DNA of 34,994 nucleotides from Pelagibacterium sp. (GTDB lineage Bacteria > Pseudomonadota > Alphaproteobacteria > Rhizobiales > Devosiaceae). Below, piece after piece: positions 23,034-32,658 of the stretch (its first letter is position 1; each line of letters starts with the position of its first letter). The notes below the pieces were generated by a model. The model saw only the letters and a list, made by a program, of their open reading frames with translations. It searched no databases and had not been told where the DNA came from. Location of the stretch: positions 1-34,994 of the forward strand of contig PBNW01000058.1 of NCBI GenBank assembly GCA_002723255.1, read 5' to 3'. The position numbers and the translations under genes were made by a program.

Positions 23034-24403
23034 GCCTCCTGCAGTTCCCCTAGAATCGTCGGGATAAGCTCGCTGACCGTCGGGTGAATGTGCATGGTGT
23101 TTTTCAGATCGGCATAGGCCATGCCGGACTGGATGGCATCGAGCAGAACATGGATGGCTTCATCGCCCCCGACGCCGAAAATCGCCCCGCCGATGATCCT
23201 GTTGCTGTCGGCATCGACGACGACCTTCATGTAGCCGACGCTTTCGCCTTTTTCTTTGGCACGCGCGACACGCGTCATGGGACGCTGGCCGACAAGCACC
23301 CGATGGTCGCGTTTTTTGGCCTCGGCAACAGTCAGGCCGGCCCGTCCCAGCGGCGGGTCGGTGTAAAGCGCATAGGCGTCGGTCCGCATTTCGACCGAAC
23401 GATCCGCTCCTTCGAGATTGTCTGCCACGATCTCGTAATCATTGTAGGCCGTGTGGGTGAAGGCGCCCCGTCCGTTGCAATCGCCCACCGCCCAGATACC
23501 CTCGACCGAGGTCTCAAGGCGTTCATTGGTGATGATATAGCCGCGATCATTGGTTGCGATGCCGGTCTTGTCGAGCCCGAGATCGTCGGTGTTGGGCTGG
23601 CGCCCGATCGCCACGAGTACATGCGAACCGGTAATTTCCGGGGCACCCGCCGTACAGTTGACCTTGACGACCGGGCCGTCCTCGGACCGCGAGAACGCGA
23701 TACAATCGGCATTGAGCCTGATGTCGATGCCCTCAGCCGCCAGAATCTCGGCGACGGTCTGCGAGGCGTCTTCATCCTCGCGTTTGAGCAGCCGGTCCCC
23801 GCGCTCGACAACGGTCACCTTGCTGCCGAACCGGGCAAACATCTGCGCAAATTCCAGCCCGATATAGCCCCCGCCCACAACCACGAGGTGGCGCGGAACC
23901 TCGGCCAATGCGAGAATGGAGCTGTTGGTCAGGATGTCGATATCATCGATTCCCGGATAGTCGGGGATGACCGCCCGCCCGCCGACATTGAGAAAAATGC
24001 GCGGTGCCTCCAGCGTGCGCTCGCCGACCGTAATCGTGTGGTCGGCGACAAAGCGGGCATGGCCCTCGATAAGCGTGAGGTTTTCTGTTCCGGTCAGCCA
24101 ATCGTTCAGCCCCGAGCGGGATGCTTGGACGATCCCGTCCTTGCGGCCCATCACCGCCGCCATATCGATGGAAACGGGGCCTGAAAGCGTCACTCCGTAA
24201 TCGGCAGCCCGCCGGGCCATGTGGGCGACATAGGCGCTTGCCACCATCGTTTTGGTCGGTGTGCAACCGGTATTGACGCAGGTCCCGCCCAAAAGCTTGC
24301 GCTCGATCAGTGCAACCTTCTGGCCCTGGCCGGCCAAACGCGCGGCAAGCGAGGGCCCGGCCTGACCCGCTCCGACGACAATGGCGTCGAACCGCTCCGT
24401 CAT
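23030..24403 (-). CDS. FAD-dependent pyridine-nucleotide-disulfide oxidoreductase (mercuric reductase-like)
   Basis: A 457-residue class I flavoprotein. 'IVVGAGQAGPSLAARLAGQG' binds FAD, the redox disulfide is Cys42/Cys47 ('GGTCVNTGCTPTKTM'), 'VVVGGGYIGLEFAQMFARFG' binds NAD(P), 'GIWAVGDCNGRGAFTH' contacts FAD, and the C-terminal dimer domain ends 'HIHPTVSELIPTILGEL' with the His-Pro-x4-Glu base. It lacks the C-terminal cysteine pair and heavy-metal domain of true MerA, so the electron acceptor is unknown. The ATG overlaps the stop of the upstream DUF4126 gene (ATGA), so the two are coupled. Confidence 0.9.
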   Translation of the reverse strand: MTERFDAIVVGAGQAGPSLAARLAGQGQKVALIERKLLGGTCVNTGCTPTKTMVASAYVAHMARRAADYGVTLSGPVSIDMAAVMGRKDGIVQASRSGLNDWLTGTENLTLIEGHARFVADHTITVGERTLEAPRIFLNVGGRAVIPDYPGIDDIDILTNSSILALAEVPRHLVVVGGGYIGLEFAQMFARFGSKVTVVERGDRLLKREDEDASQTVAEILAAEGIDIRLNADCIAFSRSEDGPVVKVNCTAGAPEITGSHVLVAIGRQPNTDDLGLDKTGIATNDRGYIITNERLETSVEGIWAVGDCNGRGAFTHTAYNDYEIVADNLEGADRSVEMRTDAYALYTDPPLGRAGLTVAEAKKRDHRVLVGQRPMTRVARAKEKGESVGYMKVVVDADSNRIIGGAIFGVGGDEAIHVLLDAIQSGMAYADLKNTMHIHPTVSELIPTILGELQEA

Positions 24404-24864
24404 GCCGCCAGCCACACGACGAGAAGTGCCAGAATCACTGCAATCGCGTCCTCGAGCAGCGCGATCGGCCGGTCATTGCCGCCATTGGTTGCCACGAGGC
24501 GCTTGCGGGCTTCATAACCGCCCAGCGTGCCGATGATAGCACCGACGACCCCGGCAATCGCTCCGCCGATCCACATGCCCGATGGCAGCCCCAGCTCGCC
24601 GCCGGCCAGAGCGCCCATGACGATCCGGGCGCCGAACTGAACAGGCACCTTGCGGCTCGGGGTCTGCGGCAATTGGTCGGTCACAAGTTCTCCCAGCGCC
24701 GCCAGCGTGAAGATCGCAACGGCAAGCGGGTGCCCCAGAAAGGCGAACGGCGTGGCCGAAAGATCGATCCACCCCAGAAAGGCCGCCCAACTCAGCGCGG
24801 CAGCAGGCGTCATCGCCCGCAGCCCCGCCACAATACCAAGTACCAGAGAAAAGAGGAAGATCAT
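24400..24864 (-). CDS. DUF4126 family membrane protein
   Basis: A 154-residue integral membrane protein with about five to six hydrophobic segments, Gly/Ala-rich. It has the DUF4126 signature 'GIVAGLRAMTPAAALSWAAFLGW' near the N-terminus and 'GALAGGELGLPSGMWIGGAIAGVVGAIIGTLGGYEAR' in the middle. The second of two closely spaced ATGs is chosen because GAGG lies 8 bp upstream. It precedes the flavoprotein gene with an ATGA overlap. Function is unknown; coupling suggests a membrane partner for the oxidoreductase. Confidence 0.82.
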   Translation of the reverse strand: MIFLFSLVLGIVAGLRAMTPAAALSWAAFLGWIDLSATPFAFLGHPLAVAIFTLAALGELVTDQLPQTPSRKVPVQFGARIVMGALAGGELGLPSGMWIGGAIAGVVGAIIGTLGGYEARKRLVATNGGNDRPIALLEDAIAVILALLVVWLAA

Positions 24865-25100
24865 GTCCATGCCCTCAAATTGAAGTGTCGAGATTAACAC
24901 TTGTCCCGAGGCGAAGCGAGATAGAACCGCTTCCCCCACTTCCCAAACCCTCCGCTCGGTGTTAATGACCCTCGCCAACCCAAAGCCGGTGCGAGTCTAC
25001 CTCCCGCATCGGCCAAGCGGACAATGCGGACGGGACGGATCGGTCATAAAGCCGACGACGCGTCACGCTAAACCATCGACATTCATCCGTTCTACGATGA

Positions 25101-26621
<1,521 letters not shown>

Positions 26622-26625
26622 CCCC

Positions 26626-27060
26626 ATGAGTCTGGCCATCCTGCTGATCCTGCTTGCGCTGTGGACGCAGGGTGCGCTGACGATATTCTTGTTGTTCATC
26701 CTCGGCCGGCGGCGGCTGCCGCTGGTCGCGGACAAAAAGATCGCCGTGCGTGACATCGCGCTCGACACCAGCCCCTGGCCCGAAGATGCCCAGAAGGCGT
26801 CCAATGCCTTCAATAACCAGTTCCAGCTTCCGGTGCTGTTTGCCATCGGCATCGCGATCACGCTCTATCTTGGCGCGGGCTGGCCTGAAGTGGTCTTGGC
26901 CTGGGCGTTCGTTGCCAGCCGGATCGTCCATGCGACGATCCATGTCACCTCCAACCATGTCTATCGGCGATTTTCCGCCTATGTCGTGGGGTTCTGTATT
27001 CTCATTGCACTTTGGATTGCGATCCTTGTGCGTCTCGTCCTCGCATTTCAAACGGTCTGA
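26626..27060 (+). CDS. MAPEG family membrane protein
   Basis: A 144-residue protein with four transmembrane segments (about residues 2-27, 68-88, 92-108 and 120-140). 'NNQFQLPVLFAIGIAI' and 'ASRIVHATIHVTSNHVYRRFSAYVVGF' are hallmarks of the MAPEG superfamily (membrane-associated eicosanoid/glutathione metabolism). Bacterial members may be glutathione transferases; substrate unknown. It follows guaB by 4 bp and precedes a VOC gene by 3 bp. Confidence 0.88.
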   Translation: MSLAILLILLALWTQGALTIFLLFILGRRRLPLVADKKIAVRDIALDTSPWPEDAQKASNAFNNQFQLPVLFAIGIAITLYLGAGWPEVVLAWAFVASRIVHATIHVTSNHVYRRFSAYVVGFCILIALWIAILVRLVLAFQTV

Positions 27061-27063
27061 CCT

Positions 27064-27429
27064 ATGGCTCTGGCAACGCGTATCGATACTATTTTCGTTC
27101 CGGCTCTGGATACCGACAGTGCTGCCAAATGGTATGCGCGCATGTTTTCAATGACCGAGATTTTCCGCTCGGGCGGTTACATCGGCTTGCGGTTTGACGA
27201 GGGGGAAGCAAAGGCAACCGCTTTGACGCTGATTCCGGTCGATACGATCAGCAATCCTTATGTCGCCTTCAATCTCTTCAGCCCTGATCCTGAGGCGCTC
27301 CGAAACGCACTGATCGCGGATGGCAGGGAAGTCACCGAGATTCATCAACAGCCGTCAATGCGGTGGTTCGACTTCGTTGATATCTCCGGTGTTCGCGTCA
27401 ATGTCTGTTCGTTTGGCGAGGCCAACTGA
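27064..27429 (+). CDS. VOC family protein
   Basis: A 121-residue glyoxalase-fold protein: 'IDTIFVPALDTDSAAKWYARMFSMTEIFRSGGYIGLRF' is a typical first half and 'WFDFVDISGVRVNVCSFG' the last strand, although the usual final Glu metal ligand is replaced (N-V-C). It may therefore bind ligand without catalysis. It overlaps the methyltransferase gene by TGATG. Confidence 0.85.
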   Translation: MALATRIDTIFVPALDTDSAAKWYARMFSMTEIFRSGGYIGLRFDEGEAKATALTLIPVDTISNPYVAFNLFSPDPEALRNALIADGREVTEIHQQPSMRWFDFVDISGVRVNVCSFGEAN

Positions 27430-28718
27430 TGCGTCTTCCCGGACGAATGGCCGCCGCCATCGAAGTGCTCGCCGATATGGAAGCGCGCAAGCGGCCCGCT
27501 TCCGAAGCCCTCAAGGGCTGGGCGCTCGACCACCGTTTTGCCGGGGCGGGCGATCGCGCCGCCATTGGCAACCTGGTTTACGATGCGCTGCGCAAGCGGG
27601 CCAGCCATGCCTGGCGCATGGGTGAGGATACCCCGCGTGCGCTGATCCTTTCGGTTGCGGTCAACGACTGGAATCAGGACATTAACGTCCTCAATCAGGA
27701 CTTCAGCGCTGACAAGTTCGCGCCGGAATCGATTTCCGAGGCCGAGGCGCTAAAGCTTTCATCCGATTCAGCTTTTGCCGATGCGCCCGATCACATCAAA
27801 GCCGATGTGCCCGAGTGGCTGGCCGAGCCGCTCGCCCGTAATTTTGGCAGCGATTGGGCCGAACAGGGCAGGGGCATGACCACCCGCCCACCGCTCGACA
27901 TGCGCGTCAACCGGCTCAAATCCGAGCGTACCCGGGTGGAAAAATCCCTGTCCCGCTTCGCCCCTCAACCCACCGCCATTGCGCCCGACGGACTGCGTCT
28001 GCCCTCCGGTCCCAACGATGCGCGCACTGCCAACGTTCAGGCCGACGAGGGCTATCAGAAGGGCTGGTTCGAAATTCAGGACGAAGGCAGCCAGGTCGTG
28101 ACATTGCTGGCCGGCGCCAGGATGGGCGAGCAGGTGCTCGATCTTTGCGCCGGGGCAGGCGGCAAAACGCTCGCTCTTGCCGCCGCCATGGGCAACACCG
28201 GGCAGATCTTTGCCTATGATGCCCAGCGCACACGGCTCGCCCCGATTCATGAGCGCCTAAAGCGCAATGGCGTGCGCAACGCGCAGGTGCGTAATCCCGA
28301 TCCGGGAGCGCTGGACGATCTGGTGGGCAAGATGGATCGCGTGGTCATCGATGCCCCCTGTACGGGCACGGGGACGTGGCGGCGTCGGCCTGACACCAAG
28401 TGGAAGCTCACGCCGGCCCAACTCGAAGCGCGCATGGTCGATCAGGTCCAGGTGCTCGATGAGGCCGTGCGCTTTCTCAAACCGGGTGGCGAACTCGTTT
28501 ACATAACCTGTTCGATCCTGCCGCAGGAAAACGACGATCAGATTGCAGCATTTCTCGCGCGCCACGACGGTTTCGCTCCGGTTCCGCTCTCCGAGCGCTG
28601 GGACACGCTTTTCCCCGATGCGCCGAAACCTTTGAGCACGAACCCAAACACGGTTACACTCACCCCTGCCGCGACCGACACCGACGGCTTTTTCTGCGCG
28701 GTGCTCAAGAGGGGGTAG
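27429..28718 (+). CDS. RsmB/NOP family RNA (cytosine-C5) methyltransferase
   Basis: A 429-residue SAM-dependent m5C RNA methyltransferase. The N-terminal half is a NusB-like/linker region typical of alphaproteobacterial homologues. The SAM motif is 'DLCAGAGGKT' at 238-247. The two catalytic cysteines are Cys311 in 'IDAPCTGTGTW' and Cys361 in 'YITCSILPQEND'. It probably modifies 16S rRNA, but it is divergent enough from E. coli RsmB (no canonical NusB-like homology by eye) that the exact target base is uncertain. Confidence 0.9.
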   Translation: MRLPGRMAAAIEVLADMEARKRPASEALKGWALDHRFAGAGDRAAIGNLVYDALRKRASHAWRMGEDTPRALILSVAVNDWNQDINVLNQDFSADKFAPESISEAEALKLSSDSAFADAPDHIKADVPEWLAEPLARNFGSDWAEQGRGMTTRPPLDMRVNRLKSERTRVEKSLSRFAPQPTAIAPDGLRLPSGPNDARTANVQADEGYQKGWFEIQDEGSQVVTLLAGARMGEQVLDLCAGAGGKTLALAAAMGNTGQIFAYDAQRTRLAPIHERLKRNGVRNAQVRNPDPGALDDLVGKMDRVVIDAPCTGTGTWRRRPDTKWKLTPAQLEARMVDQVQVLDEAVRFLKPGGELVYITCSILPQENDDQIAAFLARHDGFAPVPLSERWDTLFPDAPKPLSTNPNTVTLTPAATDTDGFFCAVLKRG

Positions 28719-28723
28719 GGGCC

Positions 28724-29116
28724 ATGGCAAGCCGGTGGATCGTGATTGTCTTCGGGTCTGTCCTGCTGCTCGCCGCCTTGGCCATAGTTGGCATTGCTGC
28801 CCTGTTCCTGGTCTCGGGACCGGCTGACGACATCCGCTACGATTTCGTGTCGCCCTCCGGCCAGGTCGATCTCTATCTGATCGAGACCTGCGAACGCGGA
28901 GGCTGCACCCATCAGGCCATTATCGAGATGCCGGGGCTGCAGGGTGAGCCGATCCAGATACGCTGCGGTCTCGATATCGAGGCCACCGAGCCAACCTTCG
29001 GATCGCTCGATGTGAACTGGACCTCCGACGAGCGCGGCGTCCTGATCTCCTTTGCCGGTGCAGACGGCACGGAGCAGTCGATTTCCATGGATCTCGACCG
29101 AGATTGCAATCTCTGA
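28724..29116 (+). CDS. Small membrane-anchored hypothetical protein
   Basis: A 130-residue protein with one N-terminal hydrophobic helix (about residues 6-31), then an extracytoplasmic acidic beta-rich domain. Three cysteines (in 'ETCERGGCTH' and 'IRCGLD') plus one at 'RDCNL' could form disulfides in the periplasm. No family is recognised. It starts 5 bp after the methyltransferase stop with GGGG before the ATG. Confidence 0.7.
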   Translation: MASRWIVIVFGSVLLLAALAIVGIAALFLVSGPADDIRYDFVSPSGQVDLYLIETCERGGCTHQAIIEMPGLQGEPIQIRCGLDIEATEPTFGSLDVNWTSDERGVLISFAGADGTEQSISMDLDRDCNL

Positions 29117-29174
29117 ACGGCGTAAAATTCCGTCCGGGTGAAACTAAATCGGATTGGGCCCCGTTTATGCAGGC

Positions 29175-29666
29175 ATGACACATGCAGCAACATCGATCGA
29201 CGTCAAAAAACCGCGTGCGCTCATTGCGTTGGCGGCCTTTCTTGTCGTCGTCATCGGCGTGGGAGCCCTCATCGGAACCCAGACCGCTCCGGGCGCTTGG
29301 TATGCAGGGCTGGAAAAGCCCGTCTTCAATCCGCCTAATTGGGTATTTGGCCCGGTCTGGTTCGCGCTTTACGTCATGATCGCCATAGCTGGATGGCGCA
29401 CATTTCTCGCTGCACCACTGAGTGTCGGCATGGGCCTGTGGGTTGGCCAGATGCTCCTGAACTGGGTGTGGTCGCCCGCGTTTTTCGCGGCCGAAAACCT
29501 GTGGCTGGCCATGGCGATTATAATACCGATGCTCGCCGCGATCATCGCCTTTATCGTTAACAGATGGACCCGAGATAGGGCTTCGGCGCTCCTTTTCGTG
29601 CCTTATGCCGCGTGGGTCGGTTTTGCAACTTTATTGAACGCTTCGCTCATCGTGCTGAATACGTAA
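29175..29666 (+). CDS. TspO/MBR family protein
   Basis: A 163-residue, five-TM outer/inner membrane tryptophan-rich sensory protein homologue. The TspO signature is present: 'GAWYAGLEKPVFNPPNWVFGPVWFALYVMIAIAGW', 'LNWVWSPAFF' and the final 'PYAAWVGFATLLNASLIVLN'. In Rhodobacter, TspO binds tetrapyrroles/cholesterol-like ligands and represses photopigment genes with oxygen. The ATG at 29175 is used; a TTG at 29154 would add seven residues. No near neighbour points to its ligand. Confidence 0.93.
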   Translation: MTHAATSIDVKKPRALIALAAFLVVVIGVGALIGTQTAPGAWYAGLEKPVFNPPNWVFGPVWFALYVMIAIAGWRTFLAAPLSVGMGLWVGQMLLNWVWSPAFFAAENLWLAMAIIIPMLAAIIAFIVNRWTRDRASALLFVPYAAWVGFATLLNASLIVLNT

Positions 29667-29750
29667 GTACTATTCCTGCGCGTATGATTTATACAAAGTA
29701 AAATTCAATATAAAATTTGAATAAAACTGCCCCACCGAACTTATCAATAG

Positions 29751-29760
29751 TCAAATTTGA
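29751..29760. promoter_or_regulatory. Palindrome TCAAATTTGA before first regulator gene
   Basis: A 10-bp palindrome 18 bp upstream of the AraC-type gene start, within a segment similar to the regions before the second regulator (30681-30692) and before the secreted-protein gene (31609-31620). The shared core is TCAA-NN-TTGA. It is a candidate operator; binding factor unknown. Confidence 0.45.
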
Positions 29761-29778
29761 TAGCGGCATCCTTTCGGG

Positions 29779-30618
29779 ATGTTGCCAGGAACCCAAACAC
29801 AATTTCTAGTTGAGAAGGCTGTCAGGTCCATAGAGTCTGGCATCGAGGACGGCGCGGTCGATTATGTTCGCGCCATCGCGCACCAACTCAACATTTCGCA
29901 CCATCACCTCCATCGCACGTTTGCGGCGGCGGTCGGCGAACCTCCCGGTGCTTACCGGAGGCGCATAAGCATGCATGCTGTCGCCCTCCGGCTGCAATGG
30001 TCCCACGAGCCGATCGGTCGCATCGGCTATGCTGTGGGCTATGCAAGCCAGGCAGCCCTGACCCGGGTGTTTGAAAGGTTTTTCGGCATACTTCCGGGCC
30101 GCTACAGAACATCTTACGGCAGGGAGCGTCTTGCGGTGCCCCCGGTCCAGAGCGGCCAGTTCATTCGTGTCGATGATGGTGTACCCCTGTTGCTGCTCGC
30201 CAAGCGTTATCGAGGCCATGCTGAACATATCGATAGTTTTTGGGATGATTTTCTCACCCGTTTCCGCGCGGTGATCGACCGGCACTCCAGGCCATTGCGC
30301 CGGGTGGGATTGATCTACAACGATTGGCGGGCCGATCCCGACAACCGTGTTCGATATGATTGCTGCGTGGTTGTCAGCGACGTGGAGGCCATGGATATGC
30401 GAAATCCGCCGGCCGGACTGCATCTCGTGCTCAGCCGGGAGCGCGAATACGCCGGATATCGCTTCGAGGCGGGAGCCTACGACCGCCGGCAGGCCTATAT
30501 CGATGTCGGCGACAATCTGTTTTACCGCCGCTCCCTCGCGGTCACCGAAGACCCCGCAATCGAGCTTTACGACGAAGCCGGATCCGGAAAAACGACGCTG
30601 CTCTATGCAGTTGAGTAG
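29779..30618 (+). CDS. AraC-type regulator with C-terminal GyrI-like domain, copy 1
   Basis: A 279-residue protein. Residues about 15-110 are an AraC/XylS double helix-turn-helix at the N-terminus: 'DYVRAIAHQLNISHHHLHRTFAAAVGEPPGAYRRRISMHAVALRL' and 'IGRIGYAVGYASQAALTRVFERFFGILPGRYR'. Residues about 120-279 are a GyrI-like small-molecule binding domain ('FWDDFLTRF', 'RVGLIYNDWRADPDNRVRYDCCVVV', 'AIELYDEAG'). This order is the Rob/SoxS-like GyrI class, which senses drugs or xenobiotics. It is about 80 per cent identical to the next gene. The ATG is the first in a shared 'MLPGTQTQFLVEKAV' start. Confidence 0.88.
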   Translation: MLPGTQTQFLVEKAVRSIESGIEDGAVDYVRAIAHQLNISHHHLHRTFAAAVGEPPGAYRRRISMHAVALRLQWSHEPIGRIGYAVGYASQAALTRVFERFFGILPGRYRTSYGRERLAVPPVQSGQFIRVDDGVPLLLLAKRYRGHAEHIDSFWDDFLTRFRAVIDRHSRPLRRVGLIYNDWRADPDNRVRYDCCVVVSDVEAMDMRNPPAGLHLVLSREREYAGYRFEAGAYDRRQAYIDVGDNLFYRRSLAVTEDPAIELYDEAGSGKTTLLYAVE

Positions 30619-30680
30619 TGAATCTCACATTAACGTGGGTTAAAAATAGCGCCCCATATCAACTGCGGACAAACGCCCTG

Positions 30681-30692
30681 CTCAAGGTTGAG
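30681..30692. promoter_or_regulatory. Palindrome CTCAAGGTTGAG before second regulator gene
   Basis: A 12-bp near-perfect palindrome (CTCAA-GG-TTGAG) 12 bp before the ATG of the second AraC/GyrI gene. It is part of a longer upstream segment, 30619-30700, also present at 31545-31630. Confidence 0.5.
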
Positions 30693-30704
30693 CATCTTTG
30701 GCGT

Positions 30705-31544
30705 ATGTTGCAGGGAATCGAAACACAATTTCTGGTCGAGAAGGCCGTCAGGTCGATAGAATCGGGCATCGATGACGGCGCTGTCGAATACATCCGCGCC
30801 ATAGCGCGCCAACTCGATATTTCTCACCATCACCTTCACCGCACATTCGCCATCGCCGTGGGAGAGCCTCCCGGTGCGTATCGGCGGCGGGTGAGTATGC
30901 ATGCGGCGGCTCTGCGGCTGCAATGGTCGCGCGAACCGATCGGCCGTATCGGATATGCCGTGGGCTATGCGAGCCAGGCCGCGTTCACGCGCGTGTTCGA
31001 CCGGTTTTTCGGGATTCTTCCAGGGCGCTACAGGGCCGCTTACGGGCGCGAGCGGACGGCGGTTGCCCCGATCAAACACGCTCAATTCGTCCAGGTGGAC
31101 GACGGCATGCCGCTCCTGCTTCTGGCCACGCGCTATCGGGGCTATTCAGAGGACATCGATGGCTTCTGGGACGATTTCCTGATGCGGTTCGGTGATGTCA
31201 TCGCCCGCTACTCCGATCCTCTGCAGCGGGTAGGGCTGATCTACAATGACTGGCGCGCCGATCCGGACGGTCTCGTGCGCTACGATTGCTGTGTGGTCGT
31301 CAATCGCGTCGATGCCGTCGATATGCGCGAAGCGCCCGATGGATTGCACCTCATTCTCAGCCGTGAGCGCGAATATGCCGGATACCGCTTTCCCGCCCAA
31401 TCATACGATCGCCGCCAAAGCTATGTCGATGTCGGCGACAGCCTGTTTTACCGGCGATCCATGGCAGTAACCGAAGATCCCGCCATTGAGCTGTTCGACA
31501 CGGCCGGAAACGGAGAAACAACGCTACTATATGCAGTTGAGTAG
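30705..31544 (+). CDS. AraC-type regulator with C-terminal GyrI-like domain, copy 2
   Basis: Same length and domain order as the preceding gene, with about 80 per cent identity throughout. The ATG at 30705 is aligned to copy 1 ('MLQGIETQFLVEKAV'); the frame is open further upstream to 30618, but that part lies in the repeated intergenic segment. Differences are spread over both domains, including the ligand-binding half ('RYSDPLQRVGL' vs 'RHSRPLRRVGL'; 'GNGETTLLY' vs 'GSGKTTLLY'), so it is an old duplication possibly with altered ligand preference. Confidence 0.85.
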   Translation: MLQGIETQFLVEKAVRSIESGIDDGAVEYIRAIARQLDISHHHLHRTFAIAVGEPPGAYRRRVSMHAAALRLQWSREPIGRIGYAVGYASQAAFTRVFDRFFGILPGRYRAAYGRERTAVAPIKHAQFVQVDDGMPLLLLATRYRGYSEDIDGFWDDFLMRFGDVIARYSDPLQRVGLIYNDWRADPDGLVRYDCCVVVNRVDAVDMREAPDGLHLILSREREYAGYRFPAQSYDRRQSYVDVGDSLFYRRSMAVTEDPAIELFDTAGNGETTLLYAVE

Positions 31545-31608
31545 GGTAAACCTCACGTTAAAATCAGGTAAAAATTGCCACCCATATCAACTACGAGCAA
31601 ACGTCGTC

Positions 31609-31620
31609 CTCAACGTTGAG
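31609..31620. promoter_or_regulatory. Palindrome CTCAACGTTGAG before secreted-protein gene
   Basis: A perfect 12-bp palindrome in the 31545-31630 segment, which aligns with the region upstream of regulator copy 2 (shared blocks: TGAGTAG, TCACRTTAA, TAAAAAT.GC, CCATATCAACT, AAACG). It lies 72 bp before the secreted-protein gene, suggesting the regulators could control that gene. Confidence 0.5.
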
Positions 31621-31691
31621 CAATACTGGATTCGTTCAGTTTTTAAAGCTCGGCCCAATGAACTGCTGTCGGGCGTATATGGAGGCAAGAT

Positions 31692-32510
31692 ATGCGTAAA
31701 TTTCTTACTGGAGTCTCAATTTCCCTCGTAATGACTTTGGCAATGGCGCCCAGCGTCCAGGCCGGATCGTTGCTGGGGATCATTGGAGACAAGGACAGCG
31801 AGTCTCTCATTACGATTGGCCGAGGCGAATCCGGTGACAACGGGCTTGTCAATGTTGGTGTTGGTGGTGGTGACGGCAATGTCCTCGACGCCAATGTCGG
31901 CGGCGAGGAGCGGGATCTGGTGAACGCCAACGTCAGCGCCGGCAATGGCCGTGGACTCGACGTTGATGCCGGTCTCCTCGATGACAATGTGACTGCCAAT
32001 GTCGGCGTCGGCGGCGACGACATCCTCGACGTTGATGTCGGTATCGGCGGCAATGGTGGCAACGGCGGTAATGGTGGAAACGGCGGCAACGGCGGCAATG
32101 GTGGAAACGGCGGCAATGGTGGCAACGGCGGAAACGGCGGTGTCAACGGCGGCGGTAATAACAACAACAACAACAACAATAACAATAACAATAACGGCAG
32201 CCGCTTCGCCACCAATGACCCCAGCTGCATGGGCGTCGATCCCTACACCCTGATCCAGATGTTCGAGCAATCGACCCTGTCGGGTTGGGACAACGCCAGC
32301 AACATCCAGATTCAGGCGCTGCGGGTCTGCCCCGATATCCGCGAATTTGTTGCCGATTACTTTGAGAACAGCGGCAAGTATCAGCAATTGCAGGGGCTTG
32401 TGCGGTCCGATCCGCTCGTCGCAGCTTCTCTGAGCCGGTCGAACTACGACGCGGGCCGCGTGCTTGGCGTCACCCGCCAGTCCTCAAGCCTGACGGTCTT
32501 CGTCTTCTAA
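31692..32510 (+). CDS. Secreted Gly/Asn-repeat protein
   Basis: A 272-residue protein. Residues 1-24 are a signal peptide (MRKFLTG...APSVQA). Residues about 25-118 are imperfect Gly/Asp/Asn/Val-rich repeats ('VNVGVGGGDGNVLDANVG', 'LDVDAGLLDDNVTANVGVGGDD'). Residues 119-148 are ten perfect Gly-Gly-Asn triplets; 156-168 are thirteen Asn. A globular C-terminal part of about 100 residues contains two cysteines ('SCMGVDPYTLIQM', 'RVCPDIREFVADYF'), possibly a disulfide. GGAGG precedes the ATG by 6 bp. No family is recognised; a structural or surface role is inferred. Confidence 0.75.
   Translation: MRKFLTGVSISLVMTLAMAPSVQAGSLLGIIGDKDSESLITIGRGESGDNGLVNVGVGGGDGNVLDANVGGEERDLVNANVSAGNGRGLDVDAGLLDDNVTANVGVGGDDILDVDVGIGGNGGNGGNGGNGGNGGNGGNGGNGGNGGNGGVNGGGNNNNNNNNNNNNNGSRFATNDPSCMGVDPYTLIQMFEQSTLSGWDNASNIQIQALRVCPDIREFVADYFENSGKYQQLQGLVRSDPLVAASLSRSNYDAGRVLGVTRQSSSLTVFVF
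32046..32195 (+). repeat. Coding repeats: 9-bp GGY-GGN-AAY array and AAC/AAT run
   Basis: Ten 9-bp units encoding Gly-Gly-Asn at 32046-32135, then thirteen AAC/AAT codons at 32157-32195. Synonymous bases vary between units. Unit lengths are multiples of three, so slippage would change protein length without shifting the frame. Confidence 0.9.
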
Positions 32511-32548
32511 GCGGCTGTAGCGATCAAAAGGCCACTCGTTGACGAGAG

Positions 32549-32580
32549 AATCCGCGCATTTCCCCCAATGCGCGGATTTT
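32549..32580. terminator. Strong hairpin terminator after secreted-protein gene
   Basis: A perfect 12-bp stem (AATCCGCGCATT with AATGCGCGGATT) with a 6-nt loop TCCCCC, followed by TT-CATT. It lies 38 bp after the stop. The short T tract makes it a moderate intrinsic terminator for the rightward transcript. Confidence 0.75.
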
Positions 32581-32627
32581 CATTGTCCGGGATTCGGTTC
32601 GCCAGCCCGAAGCGGCGCACAAATAAA

Positions 32628-32658
32628 CCACCCCGGATGCGAGGGACATCCGGGGTGG
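32628..32658 (-). terminator. Hairpin with leftward U-tract; orphan terminator or structured element
   Basis: A perfect 12-bp stem (CCACCCCGGATG with CATCCGGGGTGG) and 7-nt loop. Read on the minus strand it is followed by TTTATTT, as in an intrinsic terminator, but no leftward gene lies to its right. It is immediately followed by another inverted repeat (CAAAAGGCC 32662-32670 / GGCCTTTTG 32691-32699). The 338-bp region 32581-32918 before guaA otherwise shows a third inverted repeat (TGCGCGG/CCGCGCA, 32709-32741) and no convincing ORF. Confidence 0.5.

Noticed and set aside
23084-24184. Long rightward frame opposite the FAD oxidoreductase.
   Set aside because: Antisense shadow; all flavoprotein motifs are on the leftward frame.
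31716-32387. Long leftward open frames over the Gly/Asn-repeat gene.
   Set aside because: They are antisense to the GGN/AAC repeats and give low-complexity Ala/Val/Ile or Pro/Leu repeats; the sense frame has a signal peptide and ribosome-binding site.
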